52,363 bases of DNA from Christensenellaceae bacterium. Its GTDB lineage: Bacteria > Bacillota > Clostridia > Christensenellales > UBA1242. Position numbers and translations under genes: made by a program. Location: assembly GCA_031262595.1 (NCBI GenBank), contig JAISHI010000021.1, positions 1 through 52,363 of the forward strand. The letters run 5' to 3'. Shown here in pieces: positions 30,248 through 40,050 of the stretch (within the stretch, counting starts at the first letter, position 1; each line of letters starts with the position of its first letter). The notes below the pieces were generated by a model that was not told where the DNA came from, ran no database searches, and was given only the letters and a program-made list of their open reading frames with translations.

Positions 30248-30451
30248 TTAATCTAACGGAAGTTCTTTTTCGGTGATTCCGTCAACTTCGCGGATTATCT
30301 CGAGGACTTTGCCTTTCGCCTCTTCCCCCTCGGCGAGGGCAGACTTTATAAGAGTCGCCGCCTCCGCGAATTTTTTTACGCTTTCGTCAAAACTCTTCTC
30401 GTTTTCGAGTTCCGCCGTTAATTTTTCGATTTTCTTAATTTTATCATCCAT
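30248..30451 (-). CDS. xseB: exodeoxyribonuclease VII small subunit
   Basis: IKKIEKLTAELENEKSFDESVKKFAEAATLIKSA; overlaps xseA. Confidence 0.88.
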   Translation of the reverse strand: MDDKIKKIEKLTAELENEKSFDESVKKFAEAATLIKSALAEGEEAKGKVLEIIREVDGITEKELPLD

Positions 30452-31565
30452 TTTTATTTACCTTTTTAACCTTTGTTTCTATGATTGCATTATAAAGCAT
30501 AACGCGCAAGTTGTCATCAACTGAAATATTCTCGGCGGTTTTGCCGTCAAGGATTTTCGCGTAGCCCGATTTCAAAACTTCGAGCGGATTTTTCGCGGAA
30601 ACTAGGTCGAGGGCGTTTTTTAGAGCGGTTTCGTTCTGGCTCAACTTATTTTTAATGAGATTTTTCGCGGTTTTATAGTTATTTATAATTTCGTTTTTAT
30701 TTAGCGTCAATTTATTTAAAATAGCCGCGCGCAAACGGCGATATAAGTTAATTGCCTTTTCTTTCGCGGTTATGAGTTCAGGAACAACAAGTTCCGCCGC
30801 CGCGCTTGGGGTTGGCGCGCGCAAATCCGCGATAAAGTCGATTAGGGTAAAGTCGGTTTCATGCCCGACCGCGGAAACTAACGGAATAGAACTTGCGAAC
30901 GCCGCGCGGGCGACTAGTTCCGTATTAAAGGCTTTTAAGTCGTCTGCGCTTCCGCCGCCGCGCGCGACGATAACGACGTCGACTTTATTTTCGTAGTCGC
31001 TAAAAAAGTTAATCCCTTCCGCGATTTGTTTTTCTGCGCCTTCGCCTTGAACTTGAACGTTATATAAGACAATCGAAACAAGCGGGTTGCGGCGGCGCGC
31101 GACGCTCGCGATATCGCGGATGACTGCGCCTGTTTTTGAGGAAACGACGCCGATGCGGAGGATTTTTTGCGGCAGCGGCTTCTTTCGCGCCTCATCGAAA
31201 AGACCTTCGGCGGCGAGTTTCTTTTTAAGTTCTTCGAATTGTAAGAAAAGCGCGCCAAGCCCGAACGTTTCGACGCTCCGAACGATAAAAGAAATTTTAC
31301 CGGCTTTATTCCAATACGAAACGCTCCCGCAAACAACAACTTTATCGCCGTTTTTGACTGCGCCTAAGGGGTTTCGCCCGAAACAAGAGCAAGAAATCGT
31401 TGATTCGGCGTCTTTAAGCGAAAAGAAAACGCCTGAGGGTTTAACTTGGATAGCCTCGATATCCCCGACGACGAAAACGTTCTTTAACATTTCTTCGCTC
31501 TCGAAAACGGCTTTTATATAGTTGTTTAATTGGGAAACGGAAATCGCGTTATTTTTGTTGTTCAT
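30444..31565 (-). CDS. xseA: exodeoxyribonuclease VII large subunit
   Basis: SVSQLNNYIKAVFE OB-fold start; VVIVARGGGSADDLKAFN; SAVGHETDFTLIDFIADLRAPTPSAAAEL. Confidence 0.97.
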   Translation of the reverse strand: MNNKNNAISVSQLNNYIKAVFESEEMLKNVFVVGDIEAIQVKPSGVFFSLKDAESTISCSCFGRNPLGAVKNGDKVVVCGSVSYWNKAGKISFIVRSVETFGLGALFLQFEELKKKLAAEGLFDEARKKPLPQKILRIGVVSSKTGAVIRDIASVARRRNPLVSIVLYNVQVQGEGAEKQIAEGINFFSDYENKVDVVIVARGGGSADDLKAFNTELVARAAFASSIPLVSAVGHETDFTLIDFIADLRAPTPSAAAELVVPELITAKEKAINLYRRLRAAILNKLTLNKNEIINNYKTAKNLIKNKLSQNETALKNALDLVSAKNPLEVLKSGYAKILDGKTAENISVDDNLRVMLYNAIIETKVKKVNKNG

Positions 31566-32025
31566 CGCTTGCCTCGTCGTTAGCTTGGGCGGGGTTGCCG
31601 TTTATGTCGCTTGCGCCTAACTTTTTTATAAGGTCGGCTAAGATTCCGTTGACTAAAATGCCGTCGCCCTCTTCGCCATATTTTTTCGCGAGCGAAACGC
31701 ACTCATTAACCGAAACAGCGAGCGGGGCAGTTTCTGCGAAATGAAACTCGCCGAACGATAGTCTTAACGCCGTTAAATTCGTCATAGAAAGGCGCGAAAA
31801 AGGCGCTTTAACGCAAACGCTTTTAAGTTCGTTGTCTATTTCGTTAAGGTTCGTGTTCACCGCATTATAAGTTTTTTCGATATATTCTTGCTCGGGTGGT
31901 TGGATAGTATCGTTTTCTAACGCGGTTTGAAGAATTTCGTTAAAGTCGCCCGTTGTCTTAAAAGATAACGGCAAAAGCATTTTAAAAAGCAGTTCGCGCG
32001 ATTGTTTTCTTGATAAATTCGCCAA
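31549..32025 (-). CDS. nusB: transcription antitermination factor NusB
   Basis: SRKQSRELLFKMLL; NECVSLAKKYGEEGDGILVNGILADL. Confidence 0.92.
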   Translation of the reverse strand: MANLSRKQSRELLFKMLLPLSFKTTGDFNEILQTALENDTIQPPEQEYIEKTYNAVNTNLNEIDNELKSVCVKAPFSRLSMTNLTALRLSFGEFHFAETAPLAVSVNECVSLAKKYGEEGDGILVNGILADLIKKLGASDINGNPAQANDEASDEQQK

Positions 32026-32027
32026 GG

Positions 32028-32435
32028 TTATGCTCCTTTTGTGCCGTTCGTGGATTTCGCCCCGGGAACATCAACCGCACAAATGCGGACGTTTATTCCT
32101 CGTATGCGTTTTTTATTTAGCCCGAACCCAAGGCAAGCCTCGAGCACGCTTTCTTGAACCCGATACGAAACATCAGCGACGGAATAGCCGTTAGTAATCG
32201 CGATTGAAACGGCTATAGTCGTTCCCATTGGGCGTTTTGTAATCTTAACGCCATCTTTTAGTGCGCTTAAATTTCTTAGTTTATAACGGAAGTCTTTGCC
32301 GAACTTCGCGCCCACATAAGCAACCCCCGGAACTTCGCTCGCGGCGATTTTTATTGCGCTATGAAGGAAGCCGGTTTCAAAAACAGTTTCCCCAACGTAA
32401 ACGCCATTTTCGAAAGTGTCATAATGTTTTTTCAT
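32028..32435 (-). CDS. Asp23/Gls24 family envelope stress protein
   Basis: Small Asp23-fold ORF (SAIKIAASEVPGVAYVG, VSIAITNGYSVADVSYRVQESV) immediately upstream of nusB. Confidence 0.85.
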   Translation of the reverse strand: MKKHYDTFENGVYVGETVFETGFLHSAIKIAASEVPGVAYVGAKFGKDFRYKLRNLSALKDGVKITKRPMGTTIAVSIAITNGYSVADVSYRVQESVLEACLGFGLNKKRIRGINVRICAVDVPGAKSTNGTKGA

Positions 32436-32442
32436 CAAAATT

Positions 32443-32471
32443 ATTATACCCTAGCGAAAAATTAAACGCAA
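32443..32471 (-). promoter_or_regulatory. gls24-nusB-xseAB-recN operon promoter TTGCGT-17-TATAAT, 7 nt to ATG
   Basis: -35 at 32466-32471, -10 at 32443-32448, ATG at 32435. Confidence 0.75.
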
Positions 32472-32509
32472 CACTTGATTTTTTTTTCGGGATATGTTAA
32501 GGTTAGGGC

Positions 32510-32716
32510 ATGAGTAAAATAACACGAATTTGGTTGGGCGCGTTTATAATCATTTTAACTTGCGTGATAACCGCGCTTTTAGTTAGTACGGTTCTAGATA
32601 CGTATGACGGCGAGGCGTTTATGTTGGCGCTTTTCTTGTCGATGACGGCATGTTTCTTCGGGATAGGGCTTTTCGTCGGCGGGATTATAATAAAAAAAGA
32701 CTATGGTCGGGAATAG
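32510..32716 (+). CDS. small two-TM hypothetical protein
   Basis: 68 aa, two hydrophobic helices; terminator-like gacgcgctttgcgtgtctttt at the 3' end. Confidence 0.6.
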   Translation: MSKITRIWLGAFIIILTCVITALLVSTVLDTYDGEAFMLALFLSMTACFFGIGLFVGGIIIKKDYGRE

Positions 32717-32784
32717 ACGCGCTTTGCGTGTCTTTTCGGCTTAACGATTTGACTTCTTGGGTTAAATCTTAATAATATTCTTTT

Positions 32785-34344
32785 ATGAATAACAAAAGCG
32801 GGGGGTATGTCGATAAGTTTTTTAACGTTCGCCCGCTTTTATTTTTTGCGATTTTTATCGTTTTAACTATTTTAGTTTGTTCTTTATCTAAAAGTATTGG
32901 GTTTTGGATTATTGCAGCTTGGTTTGCGCTTTTATCGCTCGCGTTTATGAATAAACGTCGATATAAAGATAAGATTCTCGATTTCGTTTTAAACTCGGGT
33001 TGGTTTAAGAATATTTGTTTCGGGCTTTGCGTTTTGGTTTGCGCGTCGTTTTTCGCTACGAATTTCGCGTTTTCGAGCCAAAAAGATTTTACGGCGGAAG
33101 GGAAGGGCGAACTTATCGGCGTTATCGAAAAACATACCCCGACTACGGCGAGCGCGTATATGCTTTTATCCAGCGCAACTTTTAACGGCGAGAAAATAGA
33201 CGGGAAGATAACGGTTTGGCTTTACGGGTATGAGAATTTTACTGCGGAAACGCTAGATAAAGTTTCGGTTTCAGTTCGGCTTAAAAAGGCGGACGCCGAG
33301 GCTTATTATATAAATAACAACATAAAATATTACGCGAACGTTTCGGCGAACGCGGTTAAAACCTTAGGCGAGGATAAGAGTTTGCGCTCCGTTATTTTAA
33401 GGTATTCGAAGGGCGTTTTGGATAACTTTTTAGGCGAAAAAGAAAGCGCGCTTATTTATTCCATGATTTTCGGCGATTCGAGCGACCTCGACCAAAACGT
33501 TCGCGAGGATTGGAATATAGTAGGACTAGCGCACGCGCTCGCAGTTTCGGGCATGAACGTTGCGCTGCTTGCGATGTTTTTTATGTTTATTTTGCGGCTT
33601 TTCGGAGTGAGATTTAAATGGCAATGCGCCCTAACCGCGCTTATCGCGATATTTTATTGCTATCTTTGCGGTTTTGCGTATTCGATTTTGCGCGCAACGA
33701 TTATGTTTTTGTCGTTTTTGGTCGCGAAGCTAATTTTAGAGCGGAACGACCATCTTTCGAATCTGTCGTTCGCGGTTTGCGTTATTCTTTGCGTTATGCC
33801 GTATTCGATTGCGTCGGTTTCGTTCCAATTATCCGTTGTTTGCGTTTTCGGGATTGCGGTTTTTATGATGCCGATAGAAAAATTTTTAGAGCGCGGCGTT
33901 AGAAACTCGGGCGTTGTCGTTAAAAAACTCGCGGATTTTATAATAGGCCCGACGGCGATTTATGTTGCGGCTATGACGGCGCTTTTCCCGCTTTTATTAT
34001 ATTATTTCGGCTATGTGTCGGTCGTGGGGCTTTTCGCGAACATAATTTTACTGCCGTTAATATCGATCGCGTTTGTCCTCAGCGTTCTAACAATTCTCGT
34101 TTGGGTTTCGGGGTTTGCGCTTTGGCTGTTTAACCCGATAATAACTCTTATCCTAAACGCGAGCGCGGCGTTCGCCGAATTGCCGTTCGCGTGGCTTGAA
34201 ATTGCGCCGCCTGCGGTTTCGATGATTTTCTATTACTTAGCGATTTTATCAATATCTAGTATCATTTTTATTAAAAGGCGCACAAGATATATCGCGTTAT
34301 CCGTCTTTGCGTTGACTTATTTAGCGTTTTTAGTTATCATTTAA
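32785..34344 (+). CDS. comEC: ComEC/Rec2-family competence protein (no C-terminal metallo-beta-lactamase domain)
   Basis: GLAHALAVSGMNVALLAMFFMFIL; multi-TM; GFAYSILRATIMF. Confidence 0.88.
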   Translation: MNNKSGGYVDKFFNVRPLLFFAIFIVLTILVCSLSKSIGFWIIAAWFALLSLAFMNKRRYKDKILDFVLNSGWFKNICFGLCVLVCASFFATNFAFSSQKDFTAEGKGELIGVIEKHTPTTASAYMLLSSATFNGEKIDGKITVWLYGYENFTAETLDKVSVSVRLKKADAEAYYINNNIKYYANVSANAVKTLGEDKSLRSVILRYSKGVLDNFLGEKESALIYSMIFGDSSDLDQNVREDWNIVGLAHALAVSGMNVALLAMFFMFILRLFGVRFKWQCALTALIAIFYCYLCGFAYSILRATIMFLSFLVAKLILERNDHLSNLSFAVCVILCVMPYSIASVSFQLSVVCVFGIAVFMMPIEKFLERGVRNSGVVVKKLADFIIGPTAIYVAAMTALFPLLLYYFGYVSVVGLFANIILLPLISIAFVLSVLTILVWVSGFALWLFNPIITLILNASAAFAELPFAWLEIAPPAVSMIFYYLAILSISSIIFIKRRTRYIALSVFALTYLAFLVII

Positions 34345-35294
34345 TGATGGAATTTGTCGAACTTAAAAAGAGTTTAACCGCGAAAATTGAGCCCGCGTAT
34401 GTTTTATTCGGCAAGGATAGTTTCCTTTTAAATAAGAGCGCCGAACTTATCGTTAAGGCTTGCGACATTCAAAATACGGAACTTGATATCGAAAAAATAA
34501 ACGACCCGAATTTAATCTCGGGCGCAATTTCCTCCGCGCGGACGCCGTCTTTTTTCGGAGGCAGGCGAGTTATAATCGTTCGGGCATATTTAAGCGAAGA
34601 TAAAAAGCCAGAAATCCTCAAAGAGTTCGCGGAATATTTTAAAAACCCCGACAACCAGAACGTTTTAATAATCATAATTGATAGCGAAAAAGAGCCGAGT
34701 GCGCTTAAAGGGGCGATGTTTGTTGATTGCAACCCGATGAGCCTTTCGGTTGTCCAAACCCTTATCTTGCGCCAATTTAAAGAGGCGGGGAAGAGCGTTT
34801 CGCCGTCTTCGGCGTCGTATATCGCTGAGGCTTGCGAATGCGATTATAATAAAATAAACAACGAGATTATGAAACTTATCGCTTATTCGGGGGATGCTTC
34901 TGAAATTCCGCAAGCCGTTATCGCTGAGTTCGTCCAAAAGACGAAAGACATGCAAATTTTTGAGTTGGCGAATAGCATTATCTCGGGGAACGCAAAGAAA
35001 TCGAGCGAAATTCTCGAAAACTTACTCGCGCAAAATATCGACGAATATATGATTTTCGGCGGGCTGGTTTCGATGCTGCGGCGCGCGTTTTATGCGAGCG
35101 CGACAACAGCGGGCGTCGATTTAGTTGCGTCCGTTATCGGCGGAAATCCGTTCGCGATAACTTATGCGCGGCGAGATTACGCGAAGAGCGCGGCGCGCGT
35201 TCGCGCGTTGTATGAAAAGGCGCTTGGGCTTGAGTTTGCTATCAAAAATGGAAAAATTGGAGTTTTATCGGCGATTGCGAGTTTGTGTCTTTAA
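34344..35294 (+). CDS. holA: DNA polymerase III delta subunit
   Basis: YVLFGKDSFLLNKSAELI, SFFGGRRVIIVR, position after comEC; classic comEC-holA order. Confidence 0.88.
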   Translation: MMEFVELKKSLTAKIEPAYVLFGKDSFLLNKSAELIVKACDIQNTELDIEKINDPNLISGAISSARTPSFFGGRRVIIVRAYLSEDKKPEILKEFAEYFKNPDNQNVLIIIIDSEKEPSALKGAMFVDCNPMSLSVVQTLILRQFKEAGKSVSPSSASYIAEACECDYNKINNEIMKLIAYSGDASEIPQAVIAEFVQKTKDMQIFELANSIISGNAKKSSEILENLLAQNIDEYMIFGGLVSMLRRAFYASATTAGVDLVASVIGGNPFAITYARRDYAKSAARVRALYEKALGLEFAIKNGKIGVLSAIASLCL

Positions 35295-35328
35295 GCAAAT
35301 CGCTTGAAGCTGCGCACCTTTGGTTTGA

Positions 35329-37110
35329 TTATTTAGGCTCTGTCGCCCTAATTAAAATATCGCCTTTTTTTAGTTTAAATGGGCAATTTATCTTAACGAC
35401 TTCTTTAACTTTTTTCGCGCAATCGACTTGCTCGCCCAATTCGTTAATTATTTTCTCGACGATAAAGCTCTTGCCGTGGGCTTCCGTTGGGGAGAGAATT
35501 TCGAGCGTATCGCCAACCGAAAATTTGTTCTTATGAACGACGGTCGCTATATCTTGGGTCGTTTTTAATATAGATGCTACTATATCGTGTGTTGAAGTCG
35601 CGCCGGCGGTTTCGATGAATTGTTTGTTATCGTCATTAAATGCGAAGCCCGTTGTATATGGGCGGTGGCTGATTTTCGAAAGTTCCGCGTCTGCATCGAC
35701 AATTTCGCCGTTCATAATTCGGCGATATGCGCCGACCGCGCCCGCAACATAATTCTCGCTTTTATTGCGTCCCTCGATTTTAAAGGATTTAACGCCAGCC
35801 TCCGCGAGCTGCCCGATATAATGCGCGAGGCAAAGGTCGCGGCTGTTTAGGATATAAGTTCCGCGCTCGTCCTCTTCGATAGGCATTTCGGCGTCGGCGG
35901 TTTTGATTGTGTAAGAAAAACGGCAGGGTTGGGCGCACATTCCGCGGTTGCTCTCGCGCGAACAAATATAATTCGAGAGTAAGCAACGCCCGCTATAAGA
36001 AACGCACATCGCGCCTTGGATAAAAACCTCGATTTCGCATCGCCCTTTAAGATAGTCGCAAATTTCCTTTATTTCGGCGAGGCTACATTCGCGCGCGAGG
36101 ACGATCCGCGTGGCTCCTAGGTTTGCGTAAGTTTCCGCGGTGTATTTATTAAGAACGTTGGCTTGGGTCGAGATATGGACTTCGAGGTTTGTCAGTTGTT
36201 TCGCGAGGCGCAAAACGCCAAGGTCGCTAACGATAATCGCGTCTACGCCGATTTTATCGAGGTTTATCAAATATTGTTTTATATCGTAAAAATCTGCGTT
36301 TCGCGCGAAAATATTAACGGTTATGTAAACTTTTTTGCCTAGTTTATGCGCTTCGTTGACGGCTTTTTTAAGTTCGGATTCCGTAAAGTTATCGCCGCCT
36401 GCACGAAGTCCGAATTGTTTCCCGCCCATATAAACCGCGTCCGCGCCGAAATGTAGGGCAGTTTTAAACCGCGCGTAGTTTCCCGCGGGCGCGAGGAGTT
36501 CGACGCCTAAAACTTTCTTTCGCGCGATTAAAATCCCGTCGCCCTTCTTTATGTATTGCGTTTTATAGTTCGCGTTTTTAATTAGGTTTTCCTTAAAATT
36601 TTGTAGCCCTTTTATTATGGTTTTTGCGCCTTTTGTTGGGGTTAGCTCGCCGCTCGCCATGCCGTGGAAGTCTATATTATCCGCGAAGAGAACGCCGGTC
36701 GGCAAGAGTAGGGCATCGATAAACGGAAAATAGTTATTATATTGCGCCTTTGCGCCGTCGAGAAAAATAAAATCGAACTTCTCACCGACAGAGATTAGCC
36801 GTTGCATTTCGTCGAGCGCGTCGCCGAAGATGACTTTCGCGTTCGGTAAATTCGCTTTTAAGAGTTTGAAACGGTCGGCGTCGATTTCGATTGTTGTTAG
36901 ATGTGCCGTGCAACTTGACAAAATAACCGCGCCGCTATAACCGATTCCGCCGCCGATTTCGAGGATTTTAAGCGGCTTAATTTTCTCGAGGGTTTCGGCT
37001 AAAACCTCGCGCGTTTCGTCCGTTATAATAGGAACGCCGATTTCGAGGCTCTTCGCCTTAATTGCGTCGATTTTTTCGTTCGTAATTTCGTTTGTTGTAT
37101 CGTTTTTCAT
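35329..37110 (-). CDS. fusion protein: TrmR/YrrM-like SAM O-methyltransferase + U32 peptidase-family (TrhP-like) domain
   Basis: KILEIGGGIGYSGAVIL ... FDFIFLDGAKAQY ... GVLFADNI (O-MTase), then GVELLAPAGNYARFKTALHFGADAVYMGG ... CVSYSGRCLLSNYICSRESNRGMCAQPCR (U32), one uninterrupted frame. Confidence 0.92.
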   Translation of the reverse strand: MKNDTTNEITNEKIDAIKAKSLEIGVPIITDETREVLAETLEKIKPLKILEIGGGIGYSGAVILSSCTAHLTTIEIDADRFKLLKANLPNAKVIFGDALDEMQRLISVGEKFDFIFLDGAKAQYNNYFPFIDALLLPTGVLFADNIDFHGMASGELTPTKGAKTIIKGLQNFKENLIKNANYKTQYIKKGDGILIARKKVLGVELLAPAGNYARFKTALHFGADAVYMGGKQFGLRAGGDNFTESELKKAVNEAHKLGKKVYITVNIFARNADFYDIKQYLINLDKIGVDAIIVSDLGVLRLAKQLTNLEVHISTQANVLNKYTAETYANLGATRIVLARECSLAEIKEICDYLKGRCEIEVFIQGAMCVSYSGRCLLSNYICSRESNRGMCAQPCRFSYTIKTADAEMPIEEDERGTYILNSRDLCLAHYIGQLAEAGVKSFKIEGRNKSENYVAGAVGAYRRIMNGEIVDADAELSKISHRPYTTGFAFNDDNKQFIETAGATSTHDIVASILKTTQDIATVVHKNKFSVGDTLEILSPTEAHGKSFIVEKIINELGEQVDCAKKVKEVVKINCPFKLKKGDILIRATEPK

Positions 37111-37119
37111 AACCTTGCG

Positions 37120-37148
37120 ATTATAGCGCAAATTGACAAGGCGCGCAA
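37120..37148 (-). promoter_or_regulatory. promoter of the fusion gene TTGCGC-17-TATAAT, 9 nt to ATG
   Basis: -35 at 37143-37148, -10 at 37120-37125; -10 lies inside the spurious N-terminal extension MRYNRKV. Confidence 0.65.
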
Positions 37149-37152
37149 TAGT

Positions 37153-40050
37153 ATGTTATCGTCTTTCGTGAGTTTAAGCTTAACTTTAGGGGATAATCTT
37201 TGCGCGGTTATTAGGAGCGTTCTTTTCGAGGCGCGGGAGTTAGCGAGGGAACAGGCCGAGAAACTCGACCTCTCTCCGATTTTAATTATCGTTCCCGACA
37301 GGCTCTCGCTCCGCGCGGAACAAATACTTTTAGAGGACGGCGGGAGTTTTTTAAACCTTAACATTTTGACTTTTTCTAGGCTTTATAATTTAATTGCGGA
37401 CGAGTTAGTTGGCGACGAGAAAAAGCGAAACGCCGTCGATAAAACGAGCGGGGTTTTGTTTATGTGGAGGGCCATTAAATCCGTTTCCGCCGAGTTAAAT
37501 TTCTATCGAAAGGCGGCGGGGAAAATCGGTTTTGCGGAGCAAATGTTCAATACGATAAACCAACTCTCGGCCTCGAATTTCTATTTTTCTTTTGACGAAA
37601 ATTTAATCGAGAACTCGCATTTAAAAGACAAAATTCGCGACATAAAAAAAATCTATGCCTCGTATAACGCCCAAATTTCGCCTGTATGCGACGAAGGGGG
37701 TCAGTTGGGGTTTTTACGGCGCAACATAAACGCCTCTGAGTTGATACGCCGCGCTAATGTTTTTGTCGTTGGATTTGACTATCTTCCGCCTGCGCGTTTT
37801 TCAGTTTTAGAGGAAATTTTTAAAAGCGCGAAGGGCGTTTTCGTCGGCGCAAAAATCGGCAGTGAGTTTGAAAACGCGGTTAAAGACGCGACAAAAAATT
37901 CGGCGAAAACTCGCGAAGAAAAAATCCTTCCGCAGACAAAATATGAGATGAAAATCGCGACGATTAGGTGTGGAAGTGAGCGCGAAGAGGCCGAAAGAAT
38001 AGCAGACGAAATTGTAGGGCTTATTAAAAACGGCGTGCGGTTCGGCGACATAAAAGTTATTCTAGGCAACTTTGAAAAGTTCGGCGCGGTTTATGCTGAG
38101 GTCTTTAAAAGCGCCGGGATAGAGTTTAATATCGACTTATCTCAAAAATTAAGCGAAACGGCAAAGGCGCGTTTTATAAAATCGCTCTTTGAATTAGCCG
38201 CCGAGGACAACGCGGAAGCCCTTATAAAAACTCTTTCATTCGGTGAGTTTGATTTAGGCGAAGATTATTTCGAGGTTGAGAACGCGATTATAAAAAATAA
38301 CTTGCGCCTATCGAGTTTTAAGGCTGATGCGAGATTTAATGAACTTTCCGCGAGTATAAACAAACTAAAAAAACTAAAAACCGCGCGGGAGTTTTGCGAG
38401 TTTTTAGACGGGTTCGCTCAAGGCGAAGATGACGTTTTGAAAAAGATGCAGGGGCTTTTTGAAACAATTAGCGACATTTTCGGCGACGAGGAGATTTCCG
38501 CGGACGATTTTTATGAGATGATAAGTTCAGTTTTTGACGCGACGAAAATTTCGGGCATTCCGCAATTCGCCGACCGCGTTTTGATTGCTTCCGTTGCGGA
38601 TTTCGAGCCAACCGAAGTTCCGCACCTGTTCGTTGGGGGCGCGATTTCGGGCGCGATGCCTATCGAAAAGCGCGACAACGACCTTTTAATTGAACAAGAT
38701 ATCGCCCTTCTTAAAAAAATTAAGATAACTATCGACCCGAGCGTTTCGCTCCAAAACTACCGCGCCGCGCGGCACCTCGACAACATCGTTTTCGGCGCGA
38801 AAAAAAGCCTAACCGTTTCCTGCGCGCCGAATCGCGCGGAAGGCGAGCGACCGAGCAGTTTGTTTTTACGCCTTGAACGGGCTGGCGCGGAACAGCTTGA
38901 CAAGGTTTTTGCCGAGCCGAGAACCAAGGGCAGGGCGCTGGATATGCTTTTATCCGCTATGGCGAATGGAACTACTTATAGAAACGAGGAACTTTATTCG
39001 AAAATTATAAATACGCTCGGCGCGAATGAATTTATAGTCGACGGAACTAAAAAATACGAGAACCTTTCGCGCGGCGCGGAACTTTTCCGCCCGAAAAAAG
39101 TCGTCAGCACAACCCAAATCGAAAAATTTTATAAATGCCCATACCAAGCGTTTTTAGGTAGCGGCTTAGGAATTCGAAAACGCAAAATTTACGGCATGGC
39201 GAGTGATGTTATAGGAACAATTATCCACGCGGTTCTAGAAAAAGTTTTCGGCGCGTTTATTGGGAAGAACGTCGATGATTTCGATATACGAGCGCTTAGC
39301 GAGGCGGCGTTTAACGAGACGATAAAAGACGACGAGATAAAGGTTTTTGCGGAGGATAAAAATAATAAGCCGATAATATTAAACCTAAAAAAACAAATTT
39401 TCGGGATTGTCGATGCGCTTGTTTCTAACATGAAAGAGGGATTTTATCGCCCGAAATATCTAGAAAAGGATTTTAGCGACGGCGTTATTAAGGGGCGCGC
39501 CGACCGCGTTGACGCATATAAAGCCAGCGGGAAGGAGTTCGCGGTTGTTTACGATTATAAAACGGGTGCGGAGAGCGGGTTCAGTTTTAAAGAACTTTAT
39601 TTCGGCGAAAAGTTGCAGCTTCCTATATATAGTGGGTTGCTCGCCAAAGACCATACGATGGGTGGGGCGATGTATGTTGGGTTGCCGGCTGGATATGGGG
39701 ATAAGCCGAAAACTGCGAAACTCGCGGGGCTAGTCCTCGACGACAACGATAATAGAAGAGCGCTCGGGTATAGCGGGATTAACGAGAGCGCGAACGATTT
39801 TTTACCTAAAAGGTTTGTTTCGCGCGAGGATTTCGACGCCGTTATCGAATACGCGAAAACTATGGTTAATATCGCAATCGATGCGTTCGATAAGGGGGTT
39901 GTCGCGCCGTCGCCGATAAACGATAAGTCTTGCCGAAATTGCCCGGCGCTCGCCGTTTGCGAAAAGCGGGGAACGAATCGCGCTGACGGGTTTCCGCAGA
40001 CTATGAATATAAAACACATAACTTCGGCGTTAACAGGAGGGCAGGCATGA
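37153..40050 (+). CDS. addB: ATP-dependent helicase/nuclease subunit B
   Basis: QIEKFYKCPYQAFLG + SCRNCPALAVC Fe-S cysteines; GRADRVDAYKASGKEFAVVYDYKTG RecB-type nuclease motif; followed by addA. Confidence 0.9.
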   Translation: MLSSFVSLSLTLGDNLCAVIRSVLFEARELAREQAEKLDLSPILIIVPDRLSLRAEQILLEDGGSFLNLNILTFSRLYNLIADELVGDEKKRNAVDKTSGVLFMWRAIKSVSAELNFYRKAAGKIGFAEQMFNTINQLSASNFYFSFDENLIENSHLKDKIRDIKKIYASYNAQISPVCDEGGQLGFLRRNINASELIRRANVFVVGFDYLPPARFSVLEEIFKSAKGVFVGAKIGSEFENAVKDATKNSAKTREEKILPQTKYEMKIATIRCGSEREEAERIADEIVGLIKNGVRFGDIKVILGNFEKFGAVYAEVFKSAGIEFNIDLSQKLSETAKARFIKSLFELAAEDNAEALIKTLSFGEFDLGEDYFEVENAIIKNNLRLSSFKADARFNELSASINKLKKLKTAREFCEFLDGFAQGEDDVLKKMQGLFETISDIFGDEEISADDFYEMISSVFDATKISGIPQFADRVLIASVADFEPTEVPHLFVGGAISGAMPIEKRDNDLLIEQDIALLKKIKITIDPSVSLQNYRAARHLDNIVFGAKKSLTVSCAPNRAEGERPSSLFLRLERAGAEQLDKVFAEPRTKGRALDMLLSAMANGTTYRNEELYSKIINTLGANEFIVDGTKKYENLSRGAELFRPKKVVSTTQIEKFYKCPYQAFLGSGLGIRKRKIYGMASDVIGTIIHAVLEKVFGAFIGKNVDDFDIRALSEAAFNETIKDDEIKVFAEDKNNKPIILNLKKQIFGIVDALVSNMKEGFYRPKYLEKDFSDGVIKGRADRVDAYKASGKEFAVVYDYKTGAESGFSFKELYFGEKLQLPIYSGLLAKDHTMGGAMYVGLPAGYGDKPKTAKLAGLVLDDNDNRRALGYSGINESANDFLPKRFVSREDFDAVIEYAKTMVNIAIDAFDKGVVAPSPINDKSCRNCPALAVCEKRGTNRADGFPQTMNIKHITSALTGGQA

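Noticed and set aside
37111-37131. N-terminal extension MRYNRKV of the O-MTase/U32 fusion
   Set aside because: Codons overlap the TATAAT -10 box and TTG start; ATG at 37110 is the better start.
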